This document shows, piece by piece, positions 39,801-44,146 of a stretch of DNA of 64,000 nucleotides; within the stretch, counting starts at the first letter, position 1, and every line of letters begins with the position of its first letter. A program made the position numbers and the translations under genes. The notes beneath the pieces were generated by a model, which was given only the letters and a program-made list of their open reading frames with translations, had not been told where the DNA came from and did not search any database. The DNA is from Bacteroidota bacterium (lineage in GTDB: Bacteria > Bacteroidota > Bacteroidia > Bacteroidales > Lentimicrobiaceae), in NCBI GenBank assembly GCA_009773515.1, contig WSXX01000007.1, positions 62,001 to 126,000 of the forward strand, in the 5' to 3' direction.

Positions 39801-42527
39801 AGCGCAAGGAGCAACCGGAGTTGCAGTGAGGGTAAGGTTAACACTTCCGGCAATTGCATCGGCAAGGCTCGGAGTATAAGTCGGGCTGAGGGTTCCGTTA
39901 TTGATAAATGTTCCGGTTCCGCTGCTTGTCCATGTAAGTGTATTATAATTGCTTGCAGTTGCATCAGAAATGGTGAGTGAAGTGCCTTCACATACCGATA
40001 CCAGACCGCCGGCATTTGCCTGTGGAGCAGGGTTAATAAAGATAACCATCTGATCATTAACCGTTGTTCCTGAGCATGTTCCGACTCCATCAGCTGTAAG
40101 CGTTAAAGTAACTGAGCCTCCTGAAACATCAGCCAGACTGGGATTATAAATCGGATGAAGATCCGCAGGATTTGAGAAGGTTCCGCTTCCGGAAGTTGTC
40201 CACAAAAGGCTGCTGTATCCCGAAGCTGTGCTTGAAGCAAGTACATAACCTGCTGAACCGCAATGTGCGGCATCAGGTCCTGCGCTAACCTGTGGCTGCT
40301 GATTCAGGGTAAGTGTCATTACATCGGTAACATTTCCGCTGCATGGCGCTGTAGCGTAAGCAGTTAAAGTTAACTGCACACTGCCTGATGTTACATCAGC
40401 ATTGCTTGGAACATAAGATGCGGAAGGCTGATTTTGATTGATAAATGTACCTGTTCCGGAAGTTGACCAAACTACACTGCTGTAAAATGAAGCAGAACCA
40501 TTCAGATTAACGGAGGTAGTACCACATGAAGAAGCATCAGCGCCTGCATTTACAACAGGTGCACTGCTTATATTTATAACCATAATATCGGTTGCCGGAA
40601 CCGAACATGGAGCCAACGGATTGGCGCTTAACTGTATGGTTACATATCCCTGGGCTCTATCGGCCGCACTTGGGAAGTAAGAAGTATTGAGGTTTGAAGG
40701 ATTTCCAAATGTTCCGGTTCCATCAAGAGCCTGCCATGTAATTGAAGCATGGTTTGAAGCCGTTCCACTCAAAACATAGCTTGATGCTGAATAACAAATC
40801 GATCCATCAGGACCTGCATTGGCCAAAGGTTGGTCTGACAATGTAACTACCATAAAATCAGTAGCTGGGGTACAGGATCCGTTTCCATTGGCTGTTAAGG
40901 TAAGTATTGCATTACCCGTTGAAATATCAAATGAACCAGGTGTGTAAACAGGGTTGAGTATTCCAGAATTGCTGAATGACCCATCACCACTGCTTGACCA
41001 GCTCACGCTGCTGTAATTTGTTGCATTGCCACTCAGATTGACTGATCCGCTTTCGCAGATGTTTGCATCTAAGCCTGCATAGGCAGTTGGACTATTTGTG
41101 ATTATAACACTAAAATCTGATGACCATGCTCCGTTTCCGCATGCATTTAATCCTCTTACACGGATAATTCCCGAAACCGCACCAACTGTTGTGTTAAGCG
41201 TTATTGATGTTCCGTTTGAAGGGCCACTTAAAGTAAACCCTGCAGGATATTGCCATTCGTAAGAAGTTGCGAAGGCAACAGGTGCTATAGAATAAACAAG
41301 CCCGCTCTGATTCTGACAAACAGTTGAAAAACCGCTGATATCGCCTGAAGCAACCGGCAAGCTGTTTACATTAACTGCAAAAGCAGCCGACCACTGGCCG
41401 GCTCCGCATCCGTTGGTGCCTCTAACAATTATATTGCCCGATGAAGCAACGGCACTAAAACTTACTGTAATCTGGTTGGTATTTGTTCCACTGCTGATTG
41501 TAGCACCTGAAGGCAATTGCCATTCATACCCGTTGGTATTACCAATAACAGGCACATTGTAAATAACTCCTGTTTGTCCGGCGCATACATTGGCACTGCC
41601 TGAGATTGCTCCCGGATCAGCCGGAAGCGGATTTACGGTTACAACAAGATCCGGAGACCATGCTCCGTTTCCACATCCATTATTTCCTCTTACTCTTATA
41701 TTTCCTGATGTTGAAGATGTGCTATAACTTACCGTGATTACATTTGAATTTGAGCCTGAAGTAATAATTACTCCGACAGGAAGATTCCATTCATAATTGA
41801 TTGCATTTGCAATTGGATTAACTGAATAAATTACATTATTCTGTCCCTGACATACCGAAGACGAACCAGAAACTATGCCTGCTGCTGCAGGAGGACTTGA
41901 AACTGTTACATAAAGACTTGAAGAAGCTCCGTTGCCGCAGCTGTTTGAACCATATACCGATATGTCTCCTGAAATTGCTGATCCGCTGAAATTAACAGTA
42001 ATTGAATTTGTATTTAAGCCTGAAACTATAGTTGCTCCCACTGGTACAGACCAGGAATAGCCGGTTGCATAATGTATAGGTGAAACAGAATAAACTACAT
42101 TGCCGGTTGATTGACAAACATTGCTGTTGCCACTTATCATTCCCGCAGCCCCTGAAAGTGGGTTAACCACAACAATAGCAGGATCTCCGGTACCGGAGCC
42201 TATATCACCATTACCATCATAAACCTCATCAATTTTGTACGCTCCTTCAATATCCGTTGTATGGGTATAAGGGCTTGTGAGAATATTAGTAATGGGTGTT
42301 TGTTGAACACCATTAATGGAATAAACCACCCGCCAGGGAGAAGTTCCACCTGATATATTTATCAATAAATCAGTGGTTTGTCCCTGACAAATAGTCCCAC
42401 CTCCTGAAAAGGAGGCAGTGGGCTGTGCGATGGCCGCGGCAGAAATAAGTATAAAAGAAACAAGCGCAAATAGTATTAGCGCCCTTTCCCTGCATTTCCC
42501 CCCGAAAATTCTGTAAAAGGTCTTCAT
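18813..42527 (-). CDS. Giant SprB-like surface adhesin with gliding-motility C-terminal (T9SS type B) domain
   Basis: A single uninterrupted frame encodes 7904 residues (roughly 0.8 MDa). Order from the N-terminus: signal peptide (ending AAAIAQPTA, about residue 35); four Ig/PKD-like domains with the CGNGAWS signature; a tandem block of about 42 domains of ~88 residues (NAGxDAxICEG...W.SSGTGxF...YTPSxADIxxGSVxLTLTA..PC); two more Ig-like domains; six SNGxTTQ domains (GGSVxLxAPxGYASYLWSNG); about 16 further ~88-residue domains; about 18 PKD domains (W.WNFGDG); and a final ~105-residue CHU_C/gliding C-terminal domain with VPNAFSPNNPNE and EVYDTWGNMMW. This build resembles F. johnsoniae SprB, a surface filament moved by gliding motors, and other Bacteroidota adhesins. 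Each ~88-residue domain has two conserved cysteines. No frameshift is seen. Gliding or adhesion is inferred, not shown. Confidence 0.96.
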   Translation of the reverse strand: MKTFYRIFGGKCRERALILFALVSFILISAAAIAQPTASFSGGGTICQGQTTDLLINISGGTSPWRVVYSINGVQQTPITNILTSPYTHTTDIEGAYKIDEVYDGNGDIGSGTGDPAIVVVNPLSGAAGMISGNSNVCQSTGNVVYSVSPIHYATGYSWSVPVGATIVSGLNTNSITVNFSGSAISGDISVYGSNSCGNGASSSLYVTVSSPPAAAGIVSGSSSVCQGQNNVIYSVNPIANAINYEWNLPVGVIITSGSNSNVITVSYSTSSTSGNIRVRGNNGCGNGAWSPDLVVTVNPLPADPGAISGSANVCAGQTGVIYNVPVIGNTNGYEWQLPSGATISSGTNTNQITVSFSAVASSGNIIVRGTNGCGAGQWSAAFAVNVNSLPVASGDISGFSTVCQNQSGLVYSIAPVAFATSYEWQYPAGFTLSGPSNGTSITLNTTVGAVSGIIRVRGLNACGNGAWSSDFSVIITNSPTAYAGLDANICESGSVNLSGNATNYSSVSWSSSGDGSFSNSGILNPVYTPGSFDISTGNAILTLTANGNGSCTPATDFMVVTLSDQPLANAGPDGSICYSASSYVLSGTASNHASITWQALDGTGTFGNPSNLNTSYFPSAADRAQGYVTIQLSANPLAPCSVPATDIMVINISSAPVVNAGADASSCGTTSVNLNGSASFYSSVVWSTSGTGTFINQNQPSASYVPSNADVTSGSVQLTLTAYATAPCSGNVTDVMTLTLNQQPQVSAGPDAAHCGSAGYVLASSTASGYSSLLWTTSGSGTFSNPADLHPIYNPSLADVSGGSVTLTLTADGVGTCSGTTVNDQMVIFINPAPQANAGGLVSVCEGTSLTISDATASNYNTLTWTSSGTGTFINNGTLSPTYTPSLADAIAGSVNLTLTATPVAPCATNATSVKTVTITRSPVANAGADGSSCGTAPFTLSSAMASNYSSLMWTSSGSGSFVNPAILNATYIPGAGDLVSGTVTLTLTLTGNSPCSVPVTDAMVLAIGVEPTAYAGIDGTICETGTFTVTTATATNYSSINWTSTGTGILTNAGSLTPSYTPSNNDALSGIVTLTMTVTGTAPCAATATDMIQIVIIPAPVSNAGANFSVCGNSTFVVTGASAQFYSSINWTTSGTGSLVNANQINPTYTPSAADVANGQVTLTLTAMGNAPCVAPVSSAILITINQIPVVFAGNDITICDGPHNVTGATANNYSTLMWTSSGDGVFTNPTSLTPIYTPGPGDNINGLVTLTLTATSLPPCTDIVMDNVIFYIRPLPQVYAGPNATVCEGSTYELINATASDYTSLAWSTSGSGNFNNMNTLNPVYTPSLADMANGAVTLTLTANNPPCQPQTSDMTLSIRQNPVANAGTDAAICEGSSYTVNNASATNASGILWASSGSGTLMNPTTLSPTYIPSPADIMIGSVQLTMTVQAIAPCIVTDVDAMEITITRAPTAFAGNDATICANQTHTIVGSNASHYSSLAWSTSGDGVILAANTLYPTYVPGTIDGSLGFAILTLTAYGNNPCTGNATDQMLLTVVPEPIVDAGPDIQICVGSNVPLIGATATSTSSVYWTTSGSGSFSDPTLINPVYTPSPQDITNGSIILMITGQGVAPCNVSASDIMTLQISQPPVVSAGSDGEICATEQYYIFDASATNYSAITWTTMGDGTFSNHNSINPTYTPGPADIAAGSVLLYLNATSLLPCSGSVSDAMLLTIHPMPTISAGPDAATCEGDTYLIAGATALDYSNLQWTSSGSGWFSNNAALNPIYTPSAVDIINGNVTLTLTATGLIPCTGQVTDQMVLTITPQPLVDAGIDQTICVGSYTITTASASNYSTLQWVSSGSSGTLLNANTITPTYMPSPADIANGSVVLTLTANANTPCAVPAVDQMVITIRPLVVVSAGADETICEGSTFTPTTASATNYTSINWTSSGTGSFINANTLTPTYTPSPADIALGWVTLSLNGSSIAPCNQTVSDNMILTIRRQAVIDAGLNSTICETGTFSTSGASAVNHTTLQWTTNGTGVFANPAILVTTYTPSAADIANGSVIITLTAGSMAPCVVPVSDFLILTIEPGPSADAGIDAAICESGSYYVSTSSADNYSTLQWTTSGNGTFVDGTTINPTYTPGTADIAAGSVVLTLTAQPKTPCSIPASDSFILTINRAATVNAGADASVCEGTGLLILDATAANYLFLNWTTSGTGTFSNANTLNPTYFPSSDDVTNGSVILTLSAQSSAPCAAVATDTKVVTVVPLPNVDAGPDGISCGLSLYNITGASAADYASLQWTTSGSGVFTNSSALNPSYQPSAADLSAGSVTLTLTAISASPCAINPSDSFVLTLQQEATANAGADDSVCEGDAYTVFDAVATNYSSVNWTHTGTGILVNGNTLTPTYTPSAADAIAGSVSLTLHSFGVSPCGDVNDTKILTVSPMPLVNAGLDATICFGGSYTLSLATAQHYASLLWSTSGSGSFSNPSLLHPVYTPSAADLLAGQVILTLTADAIAPCNGTVSDFMILMFETGPVANAGADETICEGSTFTVSSASASDFLSLMWTTSGDGSFALANTLTPTYTPGAADLLTGFVTLTLRAYGNPPCAEFSDAMVLTFAKPVTANAGADLTICEGGVVIVADATAQNYTSVLWTSSGTGVLANANTLTPTYTPSAGDVTTGSVNLILTAFGQAPCNGQATSMKVVTITPAPQVNAGPDATLCQGSTHTISGATASGTSTLNWTTSGTGTFSGNGTLTPTYTPSLADFISGSVTLTLTGNAVSPCSVPAVDAMVLTLIPAAIVNAGIDATICETATYTVSTASASNYSSLVWTSSGTGILSSSTTLTPTYTPSAGDIANGSVTLTLTAISAAPCSNAVSDQMIITISPMPEAYAGADATICEGQQYTITGATATTGLVFAWISNGSGSFLNSNTLIPTYIPSAADITSGSVTITLTVQGAGACAVAVSDDMVLSIDPMATVNAGLDVEICQGMSYTLTTATATNYASVTWTTSGSGTFSNPAIVNATYNPSVVDISNGSVVLTLTATASGVCTGSVSDLMVLSFNTLPLVNAGPDVNTCDAAVTINGATASNYSSLLWTSSGTGTLSNATTLSPTYVPSGADLANGFVDLTLTAQATAPCAGSSSDIVRINLNQGPVVNAGNDGSICAGSTFAINGASASFASLLTWTTSGSGTFSNANILNPVYTPGASDLTSGSVVLTLTASPVAPCSNPVSDNITLSITPIATAYAGIDNVTCSNSFMVTGATATNYSSFTWTTSGSGSFINQTTLTPTYLPSAADFANGSVTLTLEVMSQAPCTQLVTDAMTLTLMNEPVANAGADASVCQGSTFMITTASASNFSNLNWTSSGSGSFSGQTTLTPVYTPSATDITNGSVVLTLTATASSPCSNTATDQMTLTIQRSATANAGSDAAICEGNTYTLSGTVSNSTLFAWSSNGTGSFANGSTLTPVYTPSAADIAAGSVTITLTAFASSPCNVPATDQMILTITRLPLVNAGTDATSCGSNFTITTATASNYNTLTWTTTGTGTFINPNSINPTYVASLADISSGSVTLTLTASGSSPCTSSVSDQMVLLFAPVPTVSAGSDDAVCGNNNYTLTGASASNYSTLTWSTSGTGTFSNTTMVNPVYYPSAADITSGSVILTLTATSLAPCSTTAADQMTLTFNLSPLANAGPDANSCGTVAYQITGATASNYSGVYWTHNGTGTISNANTLNPVYTPSQGDVTTGQVMMTLHATAIAPCTGEVVDVMILNLQSGPLANAGADVTICESQNITLSSATASGYATLLWSTSGSGTFSNSTSINPIYYPSAGDIAAGVVNLTMTLQGAPPCNTVSSDFMVLTIQGLPVANAGADAVACGSTYQLINASALNYSSVNWITSGTGFFSNSALVNPVYTPSAGDIAAGSVTLTLTVTGVAPCNNQTADQMILTIGGSVLANAGIDGSTCGSVPFTVSTSSASNFASINWTTSGTGTFANQTTLYPTYTPSAADVALGSVTLTMHVQGNAPCFSNVQDNMLLTINAGATANAGPDAQVCTGTNFTVSGATANNYVAINWTSTGTGTLVSANTLTPTYIPSAQDYVTGNVILTLSVISAAPCSGNVSDEMMLSFINGPVANAGPDAEVCFGVNYTVTGASATGYQTINWTSTGTGTLVNQTSLTPTYMPSNADRTAGFVNLIMTVQGAAPCFGSANDVMTLAVSSLPVASGTISGPQDVCAGQTGVGYSVTPVQFATGYNWILPSGASIVAGANTPNIVVDFSMSAVSGSIFVNASSACGNGPMSAAYAVTVSPLPGNPGIIMGPASICQNTSGVIYTINPVSGANAYQWTVPAGATIVSGTGTNTITVDYSTIAISGDITVTPQNACGSGNTSTLAVTVNVMPVAPVITANGPIEFCEGGSVVLSATPGYTSYLWSNGMTTQNITVTTYGTYSVVASDAAGCASLASNEITVNVHMLFVPVITANGPVDLCQGGSVILTAPAGYASYLWNSGQTSQSITVTTNGVYNVIVTDAFGCTSLPSADVTVTVNPIPATPVITASGPLNFCAGGSVTLSAPAGHASYLWSNGETTQSIMVTASGVFSVTVSDIFGCTSMPSATVTVNVNPYPATPVITAIGPTTFCNGGSVILSATSGFASYLWSNGATTQNITVTTSGVYTVVVSDAIGCSSQPSAPVSVTVMQPPTPTIVANGATNFCIGGSVTLTAPAGYAAYLWSNGETTQMISVTVSGSYSVQVTDAMGCISNPSNIIVVTVYSPAVPPIIVALGPTTICFGGNVTLSAPAGYASYTWSNGQTTRNIIVSTSGTYYVVVTDVNGCSSAASNSIIVDVVPLPTAIAGPNATVCAGQNYTITGASATNYSLLTWTSSGSGYFVNNGNLDATYVPSTGDLSMGSVILTLSATGNGPCTMAAQSSLLLSFVNPPTAYAGVDFTICEGTNVDITTASAAYYQSLTWSSSGSGLFLNGNTLTPTYIPSAIDISNGFVSLTLTAVPFGPCAVPATDALMVTIHRAPLVFAGNNTSVCPPDHYTTLSATASNFTHLQWTTNGTGTFTDPTALVTVYTPSAADISNGTVTLNLTAYASSPCATVSDDIVLILVEDPIANAGPDMTICEGDNIILNGIASGYQSIFWTTSGTGTIVNGNTLSPTYIPSLTDIVNGWVTLTLTANPQSPCAVPAIDAMQLNITRTPQIFAGNDFSMCPVGPYTTSTATASHHSFLMWTSNGTGTFSNTSTLVTVYTPSAADIANGTVTLTLTGNANSPCTPVSDDIVLLLSNPPAANAGPDMLICEGSSVNITAATASNYQSLNWATSGTGTIINGNSISPTYIPSTADIVNGSVILSLTATPVTPCANAATDAMTINISRTPQLFAGDDTTLCPAGPYTTASATASFAAVVQWSSNGTGSFSDPYALVTTYTPSALDISNGNVTLTLSGFANSPCSNVSDDMILNLETPATVNAGADAAICEGMQHTISGASASNYQSISWISSGTGVIMNGNTLNPTYTPSAADISNGGVVLSLIATPIAPCSGNVTDAMQLTITRTPVIFAGADAAICPPGAYTVSDATASNYLALQWSSSGTGSFSNTTTLVTIYNPSPADIAAGTVTLTLTAYAGAPCSNVSDDVVLYFIPEATANAGADATICEGSQYMVSGATATNYSSLSWTTSGTGVFVSGGTLSPTYIPSAADINNGMVVLTLTANPVSPCSVIASDALILNIEGTAYANAGPNGSACFGDVYYLAGAIASNYADVLWTTSGTGSFTNPAEVNATYIPSAADLTAGNVTLTLNAYGNAPCGDASDFMVLSITPGATVDAGPDTNICFGPAPVTGASATNYSSLVWTVSYGTGMLVNAGNIMPTYIPSAGDLTNGYVILTLTVNPLAPCTDPIADNKTLTISETPLVDAGLDAIICEGSTHTINDASASNYAMLLWSSSGTGSWVNINTLNPTYTPSTADIAAGSVVLTLTATNGACPVVTDYQQLNIQREVMVNAGTDAAICEGSDYSLFTASALGYSNVTWSTSGSGSFSNANALNPVYTPSPADIASGSVVLTLTGISSMPCSGSDVDNMILQIRHNPVAVAGVDALICEGEQYLITDAQAYNYASVLWTSTGTGTFINGSTLTATYIPSPADISAGSVTLTLIASNPPCADATASQSLTIIQNPLVNAGPDATICQSCSHTVSGAMVNNAVSYSWSTTGTGTITNGTTLTPTYQPSAGDISNGSATLILTAVSASGCGSFSDEMVIFINQNPDLDFTWAPVCSGQPTNFMVDETLTDVNSIAVWHWNFGDGFYANVMNPSHTYPAVGAYTVTLTATDTAGYTSIISHTVEIMSTPIAFFSFDTPNCLGTPTQFHNLSSTENGYITRWVWSYGDGSANDTIYFPNDPNPTHEYANSGIFGVSLNVINSFGCENTYYTEIEVTPNPVANFYYTTLCEDLLVNFQDASFPNGAGNVVSWAWNFDDPASGIFNTSDLEDPQHIFSAPGTYNVTLVITNFNNCTGTITKQVTVGEAPPVEFTWESSCADALTSFFTDPTVVNINAIATYAWEFGDGGQSNLQDPQHMYAAAGEYLVTLTLVDTAGCTNFVTHLVSVSALPVAFFSYSEPTCFETETSFTDLSFASTGYITEWEWIFGDGNSTTVTFPNTPHVTHLYANSGVYNVTLNIVTSEGCENTVTRQVVVIPNPVANFTSTASCLGEAVEFTDLSQTNGGGQIVNHAWDFGDPTSGANNTSALQNPSHIYAQPGTYTVTLIVTTANSCADTATMVITVAPAPVVDFIASNACSNDTIQFTSSTFVNMATTLTWYWEFGDGSTSTEADPQHIYTTHGVFNVSLTITDNMGCTATIMHPVSVVPGPLAMFGFTAPACSGSDVLFNDLSVANGSVITSWLWDFGDGNTQLVTAPGNPNVTHTYANSGVFTVTLTVTNLQGCDASTSMNVIIVPGPIAEFTYDEGCQGNLVAFTDLTATNGGSVLVQWLWNFGDPASGVSNTSNLQNPVHIFNAAGTYTVTLSATSASGCISTVSHDVVITPPPAVAFIITSGTCVSEPVTFEPDPTVMDLTSIASYEWNFGDGTPVSNSPAPTHVYNVAGTFQVTLTVMNNDGCSNSITQQVSIGAIPVAAFTFTSGCSGGPTSFSDLSYAVTGEQITGWYWTFNDPNAVPGTDTSTLQNPYYQYSAQGLYNVTLTVTSASGCSGSITIAVQIFPAPVAAFNYTTNPCMNGVVSFQDASSSYMGAITSWEWQFAPGYTSTLQNPSHTYYHTDSCYNVQLVVTDMRGCIDTLIQEVCIPAGLVVEIENSITCHGDTTLFNPVVISPVGDSLVAFQWNFDDLASGIHNTSTLRNPEHFFQTPGSYLVSLLATDVNNCQTTVYKRVDVLNLPVPMFSYTAGSCDSTIYFTDLSDGNGTTINTWIWNYGDGSSDTIYAAPAGTSHYYSTSGIFNVSLTTITAAGCEASITLDVERMPCIKADFAQLDTLICERHELTFQDLSVCGNPINRWEWNFGDGETLVYNVAQPTVSHIYQLSGTYSVSLVVSTSVSGQTVSDTTSQTVKVLTSPTARFFAPDVCLNQTTVFMDQSIWTESKIASWHWNFGDPNSVYDTTSIRNPAYRYDRAGNFVTMLTITNEFGCTDTVSRNLRVNNLPVADFSYSLACQNNHTLFTDLSDSADAAIDQWWWKFRDSSTMLGLAGVQNPNFIFTNVGDYTVDLIIVNGNGCTDTTTQQITVNPKPISAFSYTENYENTQGRVLFTNGSIGAESYEWDFGTGILSFEIDPVVNFTSDGSYEISLITMNEFGCPDTLKMDYKFLFKGLWVPNAFSPNNPNETVRLFKPVGTNLRSYTIEVYDTWGNMMWTSSALDANGSPAEGWNGVYNGNLQAQDVYMWKATAVFKDGTIWRGNDVGNKKNIAPLPYGTVTLIR
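18816..19150 (-). other. T9SS type B (CHU_C) sorting domain of the giant protein
   Basis: The last ~105 residues start at LWVPNAFSPNNPNE and include SYTIEVYDTWGNMMW, GWNGVYNG, DVYMWKATAVFKDG and the final YGTVTLIR. These are the features of the gliding-motility-associated C-terminal domain that targets cargo to T9SS. Confidence 0.95.
19151..23813 (-). repeat. PKD domain array (about 18 copies) in the giant protein
   Basis: Each unit of ~80-90 residues contains a W.W.FGDG or W.WNFGDP core and a Y...G.Y.VTLTV strand. Units with FGDG and units with FGDPASG...NTS..QNP alternate irregularly. Count made by eye. Confidence 0.88.
23814..28038 (-). repeat. Second block of ~88-residue adhesin domains (about 16 copies)
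   Basis: The mean period is about 264 bp. Eight consecutive units (25655-27775) form four A/B pairs in which the B type carries C-P-x-x-x-Y-T in place of the ICEG signature. Confidence 0.88.
28039..29390 (-). repeat. Six SNGxTTQ Ig-like domains in the giant protein
   Basis: Six units of ~75 residues share FCxGGSVxLxAPxGYASYLWSNGxTTQ and end V.V.D..GC.S..S. They resemble the Ig-like domains of other Bacteroidota surface proteins. Confidence 0.88.
29920..41094 (-). repeat. First block of ~88-residue adhesin domains (about 42 copies)
   Basis: The mean period is about 266 bp, counted from successive AG-x-D-x-x-x-C starts. Domain identity is moderate and differences are spread along each unit, so the array is old rather than freshly amplified. 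Confidence 0.88.
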
Positions 42528-43145
42528 ATTATTGTATTTTTTGATTCCAGAAGTAAAGAACTTAAATCTTGCAGTGTCACTTTTATCTGCTGAAGATTCA
42601 CAGGTTTATCAAAAAAAAGTCTGGAAGTAACAGGTGAAATCGCTAAAAAAAATCAAATTATTTTTTTCTTTACTATTTTTGACTTTTATCTAACTGCATT
42701 TCAGCCATTTGAGTGGACACAAAATAATTTTACCCTTCAAAAATAAGCAAGGATATCAAAAGCCCGTATCACACTCTTATCTTGACTCTTAATTCTTTTC
42801 ATTTAGTGTATGTTTTATTTACTAATAAGTAACTTTTATTTACGCAACTGTTGTCTGTTGAACTTTCGACTTATCTGCATCAAAGCCCTGAACGGCCTGT
42901 CAATATTGAAATATTTTTAAAAAATGTCTCTCTTATTGTTGCTGCATGAAGAATGTAACATCATTAAACATTATAAATCCTGAAATCCGCAAGTCAGGGA
43001 TTGACTAATTGAAAGCAAACGTTTTGCAAAAACAAGCAAAAATCAAGTCAAGCCCATACTTTCAGCGAGTCATCGATATTCATGCGGATTTAAGGTAAAT
43101 TATAAATTCGTTATACCTGATATTATTGTGAATTGTCAAACCCTT
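42528..43145. other. Intergenic region upstream of the giant gene and the aldo/keto reductase
   Basis: No gene is seen. A palindromic element copy lies at 42980-43095. CAAAAATA at 42738-42745 reads TATTTTTG on the minus strand, a -7 match for the giant gene, but no -33 element is at the right distance. Confidence 0.5.
42980..43095. repeat. ~118-bp palindromic element, copy A
   Basis: This copy aligns along its whole length with 49834-49951. The ends TGAAATCCGC and GCGGATTTAA are near-complementary. The centre GCAAACGTTTTGC is close to a palindrome. The element is non-coding and MITE- or REP-like. Confidence 0.75.
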
Positions 43146-43178
43146 TTTGATCAAACTCATTTTTAAACTTTATTTTTG
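43146..43178 (+). promoter_or_regulatory. Promoter of the aldo/keto reductase gene
   Basis: TTTG (43146-43149) and TATTTTTG (43171-43178, exact TAnnTTTG) are separated by 21 bases, and the ATG follows 52 bases later. Confidence 0.7.
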
Positions 43179-43230
43179 CATAACCGTAAGTTTAAACCTT
43201 ATCAAAACAAAGCTGATAAAAAACATTGTC

Positions 43231-44067
43231 ATGCACTTCCCTTCGACCATCAAAGTTTTTAAACTCAATAATGGCATCTCCATTCCTGCAGTCGGATTGG
43301 GAGTTTACCAAATGCCATCCAACAACCAGACACAGAAAGTAATTGACAATGCACTACGCAATGGCTACCGGCATATTGACACAGCCGCTATTTACCGCAA
43401 CGAGGAGACCGTTGGGCAAGCCATCCGCTCAAGCCTTATCCCCCGTGAACAAATTTTTGTTACCACCAAACTCTGGAATTCAGATCATGGTTACGATAAT
43501 GCCCTGAAAGCATTTAACAAAAGCCTTGAACGCCTCCAAATGGATTACGTTGATCTCTTCTTAATTCACTGGCCCGTTCAAGGGAAAAGAAAAGAAACCT
43601 GGAAAGCACTGGAAACACTTTACAAAGATGGAAAATGCCGCGCTATTGGTGTGAGTAACTATATGAATCACCATCTTGTTGAATTGATTGACCATGCTGA
43701 AGTTATTCCAGCTGTTAATCAGATTGAATTGCACCCTTACCTCTTTACAACCAGAATCGAAACCATAAACCTCTGCCGCACCTCCGGAATTCTTCCTGTT
43801 GCTTACAGTCCGCTTGTTAAAGGACTTAAATTACACGACCCCTTATTGATAAAAATAGCAATCAAATACGAAAAAAGCACTGCTCAGCTGCTTATCCGAT
43901 GGGCACTTCAGCAAGGGTTTTGTGCTATCCCCAAATCGGCTGTTGCAGCAAGGGTTATCGAGAATATGAAGGTATTCGATTTCGAGATCAGTGAGAACGA
44001 CATGGAAATTCTGAATAACCTTGACGAAAACCTGACTACCGGCTGGGATCCGGCTACAGCACTTTAG
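43231..44067 (+). CDS. Aldo/keto reductase
   Basis: This is a cytoplasmic NAD(P)H-dependent aldo/keto reductase of 278 residues, close to the AKR5 (2,5-diketo-gluconate reductase-like) group. The catalytic tetrad is visible: Asp in GYRHIDTAAIYRNE, the Tyr four residues later, Lys in FVTTKLWNSDHG and His in DLFLIHWPV. The cofactor-binding end includes PVAYSPLVKG and CAIPKSAVAARVIENMKVFDFEI. I start at the ATG at 43231; the longer frame from 43147 overlaps the promoter. It stands alone between its own promoter and the deoC promoter. The substrate cannot be read from sequence. Confidence 0.95.
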   Translation: MHFPSTIKVFKLNNGISIPAVGLGVYQMPSNNQTQKVIDNALRNGYRHIDTAAIYRNEETVGQAIRSSLIPREQIFVTTKLWNSDHGYDNALKAFNKSLERLQMDYVDLFLIHWPVQGKRKETWKALETLYKDGKCRAIGVSNYMNHHLVELIDHAEVIPAVNQIELHPYLFTTRIETINLCRTSGILPVAYSPLVKGLKLHDPLLIKIAIKYEKSTAQLLIRWALQQGFCAIPKSAVAARVIENMKVFDFEISENDMEILNNLDENLTTGWDPATAL

Positions 44068-44096
44068 CTTTGCGCTGTTTCATTAATATTTCACAC

Positions 44097-44126
44097 TTGC
44101 CAGTTAACTATCATTTGTTAATTTTG
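44097..44126 (+). promoter_or_regulatory. Promoter of deoC
   Basis: TTG (44097-44099) and TAATTTTG (44119-44126, exact TAnnTTTG) are spaced 19 bases apart. The ATG is 20 bases downstream of the -7 box. Confidence 0.75.
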
Positions 44127-44146
44127 ACACTAAATACCACATAACC

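Noticed and set aside
18813-42527. Regular ~265-bp DNA periodicity that might suggest a CRISPR-like or satellite array
   Set aside because: The period equals one protein domain, repeats differ at third codon positions, and one uninterrupted frame spans all of it. The many frames on the plus strand are shadows.
42738-42745. TATTTTTG on the minus strand as the promoter of the giant adhesin gene
   Set aside because: It is an exact -7 match, but it is 211 bases from the start and no -33 element is at the right distance, so I did not list it as a promoter.
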